Source: an uncultured Collinsella sp.
GTDB taxonomy: Bacteria; Actinomycetota; Coriobacteriia; Coriobacteriales; Coriobacteriaceae
NCBI GenBank assembly: GCA_900545835.1
Contig: URBB01000119.1
Coordinates: forward strand, 1 to 5,652
Direction: 5' to 3'
DNA: 5,652 nt
In this document: piece by piece, positions 1-5,652 of the stretch
Position numbering within the stretch: position 1 is the stretch's first letter
Layout: each line of letters begins with the position of its first letter
Made by a program: the position numbers and the translations under genes
Notes under the pieces: generated by a model
What the model saw: the letters and a program-made list of their open reading frames with translations, nothing else
Told to the model about the DNA's origin: nothing
Databases searched by the model: none

Positions 1-48
1 CGAGATAGGCTCCGGTCTCGTGGGCTCGGAGATGTGTATAAGAGACAG
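1..48 (+). other. Nextera i7-side sequencing adapter (artefact)
   Basis: This is library adapter, not genome. Bases 1-6 match the end of the Illumina P7 oligo (CGAGAT). Bases 7-14 (AGGCTCCG) sit in the i7 index slot; from memory this is Nextera XT index N720. Bases 15-29 are GTCTCGTGGGCTCGG, and bases 30-48 are the 19-bp Tn5 mosaic end AGATGTGTATAAGAGACAG. The order is exactly that of a Nextera library end pointing into the insert, which is what the reverse complement of a read-through read gives. The genomic sequence starts at about 49. Translation across the junction gives the false peptides MCIRDR and MYKRQ. Confidence 0.98.
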
Positions 49-804
49 ACCTACATGCGTGGCTGCAAGTTTGTGCAGATCCCCACGAGTCTGCTCGCAA
101 TGGTGGATTCGTCGGTGGGCGGCAAGACCGCCATCGACCTGGCTGCCGGCAAGAACCTGGCCGGCGCCTTTTGGCAGCCGAATGTGGTTATCGCCGACGT
201 GGGGTGCCTGGCCACCCTTACGCCCGAGCAGTTCGCCGACGGCTGCGGCGAGGTCGTCAAGCACGCCGTGATCGCCGACCCAGAGCTTTTCGCCGAGCTG
301 GAGAAGACCCCGCTCACGCTGGAGCTGCTCAACCGCGATGTAGCCCGCGTAGCGCTCATCATCGCCCGCAATATTGACATCAAGCGCGCCGTGGTCGTCG
401 CCGACGAGCGCGAAACCAACCAGCGCAAGCTCCTCAATTTTGGACACAGCGCCGGACACGCCGTCGAGGCCTGCGAGCACTTTGAGCTCGGACACGGCAA
501 CTGCGTTTCGATCGGCATGGGCATCATCACGCGCGCCGCGGCCCTGCACGGCATTTGCGATGCTGCACTGCCCGATCGTATTGAGGAACTCTGCGCCCGC
601 CATGGCCTCAAGACCCGCTGCGACCTAGATGCCGACGCCGTCTTTGCCGAGGCGCTGCACGACAAAAAACGCTCCGGTGACACCATCGACCTGGTGATTC
701 CGCACGGCATTGGCCGCTGCAGCATCGACCGCATGCCGCTTTCCACCTTCCACGATTTGATTGCCGAGGGCCTCGGCCAGAAGGGAGACGCTTCCGCATG
801 TTAG
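49..804 (+). CDS. aroB: 3-dehydroquinate synthase, C-terminal part (5' truncated)
   Basis: AroB converts DAHP to 3-dehydroquinate, step 2 of the shikimate pathway, in the cytoplasm with NAD+ and a divalent metal (usually zinc). About 251 residues are present. The family is usually 350-360 residues, so roughly the first 100-115 (most of the NAD-binding part, including the GGGVxGD motif) are missing because the DNA ends in adapter. The first real residues are TYMRGCKFVQIPTSL. A GTG at 34 in the same frame lies in the adapter and is not a start. Recognisable motifs are VDSSVGGKTAID, DERETNQRKLLNFGHS and GHGNCVSIGM. By alignment the metal ligands are Glu at 250-252, His at 445-447 and His at 493-495; the two His are 16 residues apart, as in Aspergillus DHQS. 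DKKRSGD near 660-680 matches the conserved DKK segment. The usual HGEAV is HGNCV here. The stop TAG overlaps the aroA start by 7 nt. The family call is secure. Confidence 0.97.
   Translation, partial: TYMRGCKFVQIPTSLLAMVDSSVGGKTAIDLAAGKNLAGAFWQPNVVIADVGCLATLTPEQFADGCGEVVKHAVIADPELFAELEKTPLTLELLNRDVARVALIIARNIDIKRAVVVADERETNQRKLLNFGHSAGHAVEACEHFELGHGNCVSIGMGIITRAAALHGICDAALPDRIEELCARHGLKTRCDLDADAVFAEALHDKKRSGDTIDLVIPHGIGRCSIDRMPLSTFHDLIAEGLGQKGDASAC
781..787 (+). promoter_or_regulatory. Ribosome binding site of aroA
   Basis: AAGGGAG lies 10 nt before the ATG at 798, inside the last codons of aroB. It supports this start. With the 7-nt overlap ATGTTAG, it suggests that aroA translation is coupled to the termination of aroB. 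Confidence 0.7.
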
Positions 805-2117
805 CCCGCATTACCCCGTCCCCGCTCAAGGGCACCGTTCCCGCCATCGCGTCCAAGTCGATGGCGCATCGCCTGATCATCTGCGCTGCGCTTGCCAACG
901 GCGAGACGCACGTTACCTGCAACACCACCTGCGCCGACATCGAGGCCACGGTGCGTTGCCTCACGGCGCTCGGCGCCCGCATCGAGACCGCCGAGGACGG
1001 CTTCCAGGTCCACCCCACTATGAAGAGCGTTGAGTTTGGCCTGCTCAAGGCCCTTGCCGGTGGCACGCTCGACTGCGGCGAGAGCGGCTCCACGCTGCGT
1101 TTTATGCTGCCTGTCGCCTGTGCGCTGGGTGCGGAGGCCACCTTTGTGGGCCAAGGTCGCCTAGGCGCCCGCCCGCTCTCCCCGCTCTCGGACGAAATCA
1201 TCGCCGCCGGCTGCGACCTGCAGGGTCTGGGCGGTTTTCCGCTCAAGACGAGCGGCCGCATGCGCCCGGGCACCTTTGTGCTGCCGGGCAACGTGAGCTC
1301 GCAGTACATCTCGGGCCTGCTGCTGGCGGCTCCGCTGCTGGCCCAGCCCTCCTGCGTGCAGGTGACCGGCCTCATCGAGAGCCGCCCCTACATCAATCTG
1401 ACTATCCAGGCCATGAAGGCCTTTGGCGTTGAGGTCAACGTCGAGCGCATTCCCGCCAAGGACGGTCAGCCCGAGGTCACGAACTTCCGCGTGAGCAGTG
1501 GCTCGTACCGCACGCCCGGCAGCGTGGCCGTCGAGGGCGACTGGTCCAACGCCGCCTTTTGGTTGTGCGCTGGCGCCATCGGCACCGACCCCATCACCGT
1601 GGAGGGCGTGTCGCTGAGCTCCGCGCAGGGCGACCGCAACGTGCTTGCCGCGCTTTCGCGCTTTGGCGCCCGCATCGTGCGCTCCACCAACGCCGCCACC
1701 GTGCAGTCCGACAAGCTCGCCGGCTTTGAGATGAGCGCCCACGACATCCCCGACCTGGTGCCCGTTATCTCGGCCGTGGCATCGTTGGCACAGGGCCGCA
1801 CGTTCATCCGCGATTGCGCCCGCCTGCGCATCAAGGAATCCGACCGTCTGGCCACTACCACCCGCGAGCTCACCGCGCTGGGCGCACAGGTGCGCATTGC
1901 CGGCGACGACCTCATCATCAAGGGTGTCAACGCCTTTACTGGCGGCGAGGTCGATTCGCACAACGACCACCGCATCGCCATGATGGCTGCCATCGCTGCG
2001 AGCCGCGCCACTGGCGAAGTTGTGATCCACGGCGCCGAGGCCGTCAACAAGTCCTATCCCGATTTCTTTGACCACTACCGCCTGCTGGGCGGCAAGGTCA
2101 CGCTCGAGGAGGAATAG
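798..2117 (+). CDS. aroA: EPSP synthase (3-phosphoshikimate 1-carboxyvinyltransferase)
   Basis: AroA transfers the enolpyruvyl group of PEP to shikimate-3-phosphate, step 6 of the pathway and the target of glyphosate. The product is 439 residues, close to the usual 425-445, and has the two-lobed EPSP synthase fold throughout. Residues matching the E. coli active site are all visible: K20, S21 and R25 (E. coli K22, S23, R27); G97 within GESGSTLR (G96); R125 (R124); Q169 in SSQY (Q171); D319 in DIPD (D313); E347 and R350 in KESDR (E341, R344); R392 in HNDHR (R386); K418 in NKSYPD (K411). It should therefore be active. Next to G97, the E. coli T97 and P101 positions are S98 and F102, which may alter glyphosate response. 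The start at 798 is supported by AAGGGAG at 781 and by the N-terminus fitting the family. The C-terminus (LEEE) also encodes the ribosome binding site of aroC. The stop is TAG, 1 nt before the aroC ATG. Confidence 0.97.
   Translation: MLARITPSPLKGTVPAIASKSMAHRLIICAALANGETHVTCNTTCADIEATVRCLTALGARIETAEDGFQVHPTMKSVEFGLLKALAGGTLDCGESGSTLRFMLPVACALGAEATFVGQGRLGARPLSPLSDEIIAAGCDLQGLGGFPLKTSGRMRPGTFVLPGNVSSQYISGLLLAAPLLAQPSCVQVTGLIESRPYINLTIQAMKAFGVEVNVERIPAKDGQPEVTNFRVSSGSYRTPGSVAVEGDWSNAAFWLCAGAIGTDPITVEGVSLSSAQGDRNVLAALSRFGARIVRSTNAATVQSDKLAGFEMSAHDIPDLVPVISAVASLAQGRTFIRDCARLRIKESDRLATTTRELTALGAQVRIAGDDLIIKGVNAFTGGEVDSHNDHRIAMMAAIAASRATGEVVIHGAEAVNKSYPDFFDHYRLLGGKVTLEEE
2106..2113 (+). promoter_or_regulatory. 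Ribosome binding site of aroC
   Basis: GAGGAGGA, with its GGAGG core at 2108-2112, stands 6 nt before the ATG at 2119. It is embedded in the final Glu codons of aroA. It decides the aroC start in favour of 2119 over the in-frame ATG at 2068, which lies deep inside aroA and would add 17 unrelated residues. Confidence 0.85.
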
Positions 2118-2118
2118 C

Positions 2119-3216
2119 ATGTCCTCGACCTTTGGCAACGTTTTACATCTGAGCATTTTCGGCCAGTCGCACTCCCCTGCTATCGGCTGCTCACTCGATG
2201 GCATTCCCGCCGGCATTGCCATTGACCAGGAGCAGCTGCAGGCCTTTTTGGACCGTCGTGCCCCCGGTCGCGACGAGACCGCAACCAAGCGCCACGAGGC
2301 CGACGCCGCGCATATCATTGCCGGTGTGGTCGATGGACACACCACCGGCGCACCCATAGCCGCAATTATCGAGAACACCAACACGCGCTCCAATGATTAC
2401 TCCGAGCTGCGCTGCAAGCCCCGTCCCGGACATGCGGACTTCCCCGCGCGCGTGAAGTATCACAACATGCACGATGTTGCTGGTGGCGGGCATTTTTCCG
2501 GCCGCCTAACGGCACCCTTATGCATCGCCGGCGGCATTGCGCTACAGGCACTCGAGGCCCGCGGCATTCAGGTCATGGCGCACGTCGCGCAGATCGGCGG
2601 CATCTCCGACCTGCCCATGGACGACATGGTCTATCGCGAGGCCGACCGCAAGGCGATCCTTACGAACGACCTGCCGTGCATTGACGCCGCCGCAGCCGGC
2701 CGCATGCGCGAGGAGATTCTGGCCGCGCGCGATGAACTCGACAGCATCGGCGGCATCGTGGAGTGCGGCATTTACGGGCTTCCCACGGGCATCGGCGACC
2801 CCATGTTCGACGGCATCGAGAACCGCATCGCGCAAATCGCGTTTGGCATTCCCGCCGTAAAGGGCGTGGAGTTTGGCATGGGCTTTGCCGTGGCCGCCAT
2901 GCGCGGCAGCGAGAACAACGATCCGTATCGCATCGATGCCGAGACCGGCGAGATCGAAGTCGAGTCCAATAACGCCGGCGGCATCCTGGGCGGTATTTCG
3001 ACCGGCGCGCCCGTCATGTGGCGCATGGCCGTAAAGCCGACGCCCTCCATTGGCCGCGAGCAGCAGACCGTAGACATGGACGCTATGGAAAATGCCGAGC
3101 TCTCGGTCCACGGCCGTCACGATCCCTGCATCGTCCCCCGAGCCGTCCCCGTAGCCGAGGCAGCCGCGGCGCTCGCCATCTGGGACGCCCTCCTCGAGGA
3201 CGCCGCCCAGCGCTAA
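2119..3216 (+). CDS. aroC: Chorismate synthase
   Basis: AroC removes phosphate from EPSP by anti-1,4-elimination to give chorismate, step 7 of the pathway, using reduced FMN as a catalytic cofactor. The product is 365 residues, typical of the family. The N-terminal signature reads FGQSHSPAIGCSLDGIPAG; catalytic His18 is kept, but the usual GESHG is GQSHS. The second catalytic His is H105 in RPGHADF. This is followed by GGGHFSGRLTAP, where many homologues have GGGRSSARETA; I recall the HFSGRLTAP form from Firmicutes-like enzymes. Further conserved blocks are GGI near 210-214, FGIPAVKGVEFG, NNAGGILGGISTG and, near the C-terminus, GRHDPCIVPRAVPVAE. The start at 2119 has a strong Shine-Dalgarno and gives the expected family N-terminus (SSTFGN). 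The gene lies 1 nt after aroA and 39 nt before pheA, whose product consumes the chorismate made here. Confidence 0.97.
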   Translation: MSSTFGNVLHLSIFGQSHSPAIGCSLDGIPAGIAIDQEQLQAFLDRRAPGRDETATKRHEADAAHIIAGVVDGHTTGAPIAAIIENTNTRSNDYSELRCKPRPGHADFPARVKYHNMHDVAGGGHFSGRLTAPLCIAGGIALQALEARGIQVMAHVAQIGGISDLPMDDMVYREADRKAILTNDLPCIDAAAAGRMREEILAARDELDSIGGIVECGIYGLPTGIGDPMFDGIENRIAQIAFGIPAVKGVEFGMGFAVAAMRGSENNDPYRIDAETGEIEVESNNAGGILGGISTGAPVMWRMAVKPTPSIGREQQTVDMDAMENAELSVHGRHDPCIVPRAVPVAEAAAALAIWDALLEDAAQR

Positions 3217-3243
3217 CCAGCCCACCCCGGGCAATGATTCACG

Positions 3244-3250
3244 AAAGGGG
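3244..3250 (+). promoter_or_regulatory. Ribosome binding site of pheA
   Basis: AAAGGGG lies 5 nt before the ATG at 3256, in the 39-nt gap after aroC (3217-3255). This is the only true intergenic gap in the cluster. I see no convincing promoter, leader peptide, attenuator hairpin or terminator in it. Confidence 0.7.
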
Positions 3251-3255
3251 TCCCT

Positions 3256-4401
3256 ATGGACCTTGCTGACATCCGCCAGGCCATCGATGGCATCGACACC
3301 ACGCTCCTCAACAGCTTTATCGAGCGCATGGACATTGCCACCGAGGTCGCCAAGTCAAAAACCGAGATGGGCAAGGCCGTCTTCGACCCCGCCCGCGAGC
3401 GCTCCAAGCTCAACAACCTCGCCAGCCGCGCGCCCGAGCGCTACGAGGCGCAGACCATCACCCTGTTCCGTCTCCTCATGAGCATGAGCAAGGCCGAGCA
3501 GCAGCGCTACATCAACGAACTCAAGGGCATCACTGTCTCGCAAAAGGCCCACGCCACGGCTGCAGCCTCCGACACGCCCTTCCCTCAAACTGCCACCGTC
3601 GCTTGCCAGGGCGTTGAGGGCGCTTACAGTCAAATCGCCGCGTGCAAGCTCTTCGACGTGCCCGACATCGCGTTTTTCGAGACCTTCGAAGGCGTTATGC
3701 GCGCTGTGCGCGACGGCTTCTGCGAATTTGGCGTACTGCCCATCGAAAACTCCACCGCCGGCTCGGTCAACGCCGTCTACGACCTGCTCGCCCAGTTCGA
3801 CTTCCACATCGTGCGCTCGCTGCGCCTCAAGATCGACCACAACTTGCTCGTCAAGCCCGGCACCAAGCTCGCCGACGTGCGCGAGGTCTACAGCCACGGC
3901 CAAGCCATTGCCCAGTGTGCCGGCTTTATCGAGTCCCACGGCCTGCACGCCACCAAGTACCCCAACACGGCCATGTCGGCCGAGATGGTCGCCAGCTCCG
4001 GGCGCACCGATGTTGCCGCCATCGCCTCGCGCAGCTGTGCCACGCTGTATGGCCTCGAGGTGTTGGAGCCCAACATCCAGGACTCGGACAACAACTACAC
4101 GCGCTTTGTCGTCATCAGCCGCGAGCCGCGCGTCTACCCCGGCGCCAACCGTACCTCGCTCATGATCACCACGGCCAACGAGCCGGGCGCCCTCTATCGC
4201 GTGCTCGAGCGCTTCTACGCACTCAACATCAACCTCATCAAGCTCGAGAGCCGCCCCATCCCCGGTCGCGACTTTGAGTTTATGTTCTACTTTGACCTGG
4301 ACTGCCCCTTTGGCAGCAAGGCCCTCGACGACCTGCTCGATTCCATCGACGACGTGTGTGAGAGCTTCACCTACTTTGGCAGCTACACGGAGGTGCTCTA
4401 G
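3256..4401 (+). CDS. pheA: P-protein: chorismate mutase / prephenate dehydratase with ACT domain
   Basis: This bifunctional enzyme rearranges chorismate to prephenate and then dehydrates and decarboxylates it to phenylpyruvate, the precursor of phenylalanine. It has 381 residues, close to E. coli PheA (386). Residues 1-95 are an AroQ-type helical chorismate mutase. R7, R24, K35, D44, R47, E48, S78 and Q82 match the E. coli catalytic set R11, R28, K39, D48, R51, E52, S84 and Q88, with a two-residue deletion between E48 and S78. Residues about 112-290 are prephenate dehydratase, with QGVEGAYSQIAA (118-129), PIENSTAGS (162-170) and the catalytic T282-R283-F284. Residues about 298-375 are an ACT domain with GAL (311-313) and ESRP (331-334), the motifs linked to phenylalanine binding in E. 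coli PheA. All three activities therefore look intact, and feedback inhibition by phenylalanine is likely. The start at 3256 has AAAGGGG upstream. The stop TAG is directly followed by the ATG of the AroE-AroK gene. Confidence 0.97.
   Translation: MDLADIRQAIDGIDTTLLNSFIERMDIATEVAKSKTEMGKAVFDPARERSKLNNLASRAPERYEAQTITLFRLLMSMSKAEQQRYINELKGITVSQKAHATAAASDTPFPQTATVACQGVEGAYSQIAACKLFDVPDIAFFETFEGVMRAVRDGFCEFGVLPIENSTAGSVNAVYDLLAQFDFHIVRSLRLKIDHNLLVKPGTKLADVREVYSHGQAIAQCAGFIESHGLHATKYPNTAMSAEMVASSGRTDVAAIASRSCATLYGLEVLEPNIQDSDNNYTRFVVISREPRVYPGANRTSLMITTANEPGALYRVLERFYALNINLIKLESRPIPGRDFEFMFYFDLDCPFGSKALDDLLDSIDDVCESFTYFGSYTEVL
4389..4394 (+). promoter_or_regulatory. Ribosome binding site of the aroE-aroK fusion gene
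   Basis: GGAGGT lies 7 nt before the ATG at 4402, inside the last codons of pheA. This is an excellent match to the Shine-Dalgarno consensus. It fixes the start immediately after the pheA stop and implies coupled translation. Confidence 0.85.
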
Positions 4402-5612
4402 ATGACCGATACCGCCGCAACCCGCCCCTACGGTGTGCTGGGCCGCGTGCTGGGCCACAGCTACACCCCGACCATCTACAAGGAGCTCGCTGGGCTCGAG
4501 TACGTGCGATTTGAGCGCGAGCCCGAGGACCTCGCGGCCTTTATGACGGGCGACGAATGGGAGGGCACCAACGTGACCATCCCCTACAAGCGCGCCGTCA
4601 TGGAATATCTTGACGAGCTGAGTCCGCTGGCCGAACGCATGGGCAACGTCAACACCATCACGCGCCTGCCCGACGGCCGCCTGCGCGGCGACAACACCGA
4701 CTACTTTGGTTTTCAGTGTCTAGTCGAGGAGTTGGGCGTAGAGGTTGCCGGCAAAAAGGTCCTCGTGCTTGGTGCCACCGGTGGCGCCGGCACCACGGCG
4801 AGCATGGTACTCGGCGACTTGGACGCCATCGTCGTACCAGTCGGTCGCACGAGCGAGGTCAACTACGGCAATATCGCGCAGCAGTCCGACGCCGCCCTGC
4901 TCGTCAACTGCACGCCTGCCGGCATGTTCCCCCACTGCCCCGACGCGCCTTGCACGCTCGAAGGGCTCGATGTGCTCGAAGGCGTGATCGACATTGTCTA
5001 CAACCCCGCCCGCACGGGACTCATGCTCGAGGCCGAGCGCCGCGGTATCCCCTGCATCGGCGGCCTGCTGATGCTCGTGGCCCAGGCGGCACAGGCCGTC
5101 GAGCGCTATACCGGCCAGGTCACCCCGCGCGAGCGCATCCTGGACGTAACGGAGCGCCTGTCGCGCCAAGAGCAGAACATCGCCCTGATTGGCATGCCGG
5201 GCTCGGGCAAGACCCGCGTGGGCGAGCAGATCGCTCAGCTCACGGGCCGCGAGCACATCGACCTGGATCGCGCGCTTGAGGAGCGTCTAGGCATGCCCTG
5301 CGCCGACTATATCGTCGAGCGCGGCGAGGCGACCTTCCGCGAGCAGGAGACGGCGGCGCTGGCCGACATCTCCAAGCGCAGCGGCCTGGTGCTCTCCACC
5401 GGTGGCGGCGTGGTCACACGCGACGAGAACTATCCGCTGCTGCACCAGAACAGCCAGATCGTGATGATCAACCGCAAGCTCGACGAGCTCGCCCACAAGG
5501 GCCGCCCCATCACCGCGCGCGACGGCATCGACAAGCTGGCCGAGCAGCGTATGCCGCGCTACCGCGCCTGGGCCGACTACATCATCGACTCACGCGACTG
5601 CGCCGCCAACAC
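4402..5612 (+). CDS. aroE/aroK: Bifunctional shikimate dehydrogenase-shikimate kinase (AroE-AroK fusion), 3' truncated
   Basis: One open frame with no stop encodes two consecutive pathway enzymes; 403 full codons are genomic before adapter begins at 5613. Residues 1-238 are shikimate dehydrogenase (3-dehydroshikimate + NADPH to shikimate). They include GHSYTP (18-23), NVTIPYKRA with catalytic K63, N84 in NVNT, DNTD with catalytic D100, the dinucleotide loop GATGGAG (124-130), GRT (148-150), VNCTPAGM, and Q228 in LMLVAQAAQ. K63, N84 and D100 match E. coli K65, N86 and D102. Residues 239-259 are a charged linker. From residue 260 follows shikimate kinase (ATP-dependent 3-phosphorylation), with P-loop GMPGSGKT (264-271), D287 and D289 in IDLD, R313 in FRE, GGG (334-336), lid R368 in GRPIT, and R388. 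No ATG, GTG or TTG codon lies in frame between M224/V226 and the P-loop, so the kinase cannot start separately. Probably only the last few to about 25 residues are missing. The AroE part is about 30 residues shorter than E. coli AroE, mainly around the NADP loop. Confidence 0.95.
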
Positions 5613-5652
5613 CTGTCTCTTATACACATCTGACGCTGCCGACGACGGAGAG
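5613..5652 (-). other. Nextera i5-side sequencing adapter (artefact)
   Basis: This is library adapter, not genome. Bases 5613-5631 are the reverse-complement Tn5 mosaic end CTGTCTCTTATACACATCT. Bases 5632-5645 (GACGCTGCCGACGA) are the reverse complement of the Read 1 adapter. Bases 5646-5652 (CGGAGAG) fill seven positions of the i5 index; from memory they fit the reverse complement of Nextera S511 (TCTCTCCG). Read in the frame of the fusion gene it adds the false tail CLLYTSDAADDGE, which must be removed. Confidence 0.98.

Noticed and set aside
34..48. GTG at 34 as the start of a complete 256-residue AroB-like protein
   Set aside because: The first five codons lie in the Nextera mosaic end. 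The real protein continues upstream of the window and lacks its N-terminal NAD-binding part here.
30..48. Mosaic ends at both window ends read as a natural transposon
   Set aside because: The 19-bp ends are the engineered hyperactive Tn5 mosaic end joined to Illumina adapter and index sequence, so they come from library preparation. No transposase gene is present.
2068..2118. Upstream ATG at 2068 as the aroC start
   Set aside because: It lies inside aroA, has no fitting ribosome binding site and adds 17 residues foreign to chorismate synthase; 2119 has a strong GGAGG 6 nt away.
1161..2393. Long antisense open frame (410 codons) opposite aroA and aroC
   Set aside because: Shadow of GC-rich coding sequence; no recognisable domain, and it spans two well-identified genes on the other strand.
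3246..3255. AGGGGTCCCT as a hairpin or operator before pheA
   Set aside because: Four-base arms with a two-base loop cannot form a stable hairpin, and the bases are explained by the Shine-Dalgarno sequence.
3217..3255. Attenuator, terminator or internal promoter between aroC and pheA
   Set aside because: The gap is only 39 nt, with no stem plus T-run, no leader peptide and no clear -10/-35 pair.
3355..4458. Long antisense open frame (367 codons) opposite pheA
   Set aside because: Low-complexity Gly/Ala/Val/Glu-rich translation typical of the reverse frame of GC-rich genes; pheA is unambiguous.
4716..5279. Overlapping frames of 178-187 codons, on both strands, inside the aroE-aroK region
   Set aside because: Composition artefacts (Arg/His-rich on +, Ala/Leu-rich on -). 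The correct frame from 4402 is open throughout and carries all the motifs.

Overview
This window is a compact, single-strand aromatic amino acid biosynthesis cluster. It is flanked at both ends by untrimmed Illumina Nextera adapter sequence, so genuine genomic DNA runs only from about 49 to 5612. Every gene is on the + strand: the 3' part of aroB (dehydroquinate synthase), complete aroA (EPSP synthase), complete aroC (chorismate synthase), complete pheA (a chorismate mutase / prephenate dehydratase / ACT P-protein), and a 5' portion of a gene encoding shikimate dehydrogenase fused to shikimate kinase (AroE-AroK). That last frame is open to the right end of the window and has no stop codon in it.

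The genes are packed like one transcription unit. aroB and aroA overlap by 7 nt, aroA and aroC are 1 nt apart, aroC and pheA are 39 nt apart, and pheA and aroE-aroK abut with no gap. Each internal start has a purine-rich Shine-Dalgarno sequence, and three of the four lie inside the coding end of the preceding gene. No promoter, terminator, RNA gene, repeat, CRISPR or mobile element is visible. There is no non-coding stretch longer than 39 nt apart from the adapter ends.

Together the genes cover shikimate pathway step 2 (AroB), steps 4 and 5 (the AroE-AroK fusion), step 6 (AroA) and step 7 (AroC), then the first two steps of the phenylalanine branch (PheA). DAHP synthase (step 1), 3-dehydroquinase (step 3) and prephenate dehydrogenase are not in the window. 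The ACT domain keeps the residues linked to phenylalanine binding, so PheA is probably feedback-inhibited.

The DNA is clearly GC-rich by eye. Several proteins carry variants that I associate with Gram-positive gut anaerobes: FGQSHS and GGGHFSGRLTAP in AroC, GESGSTLR in AroA, and a short NADP loop in AroE. My best guess is a Coriobacteriia member (Collinsella-like), but this is inference from style and not a database match. The biology is a conventional pathway cluster. The points most worth a second look are the AroE-AroK fusion and the adapter contamination, which produces false protein ends.
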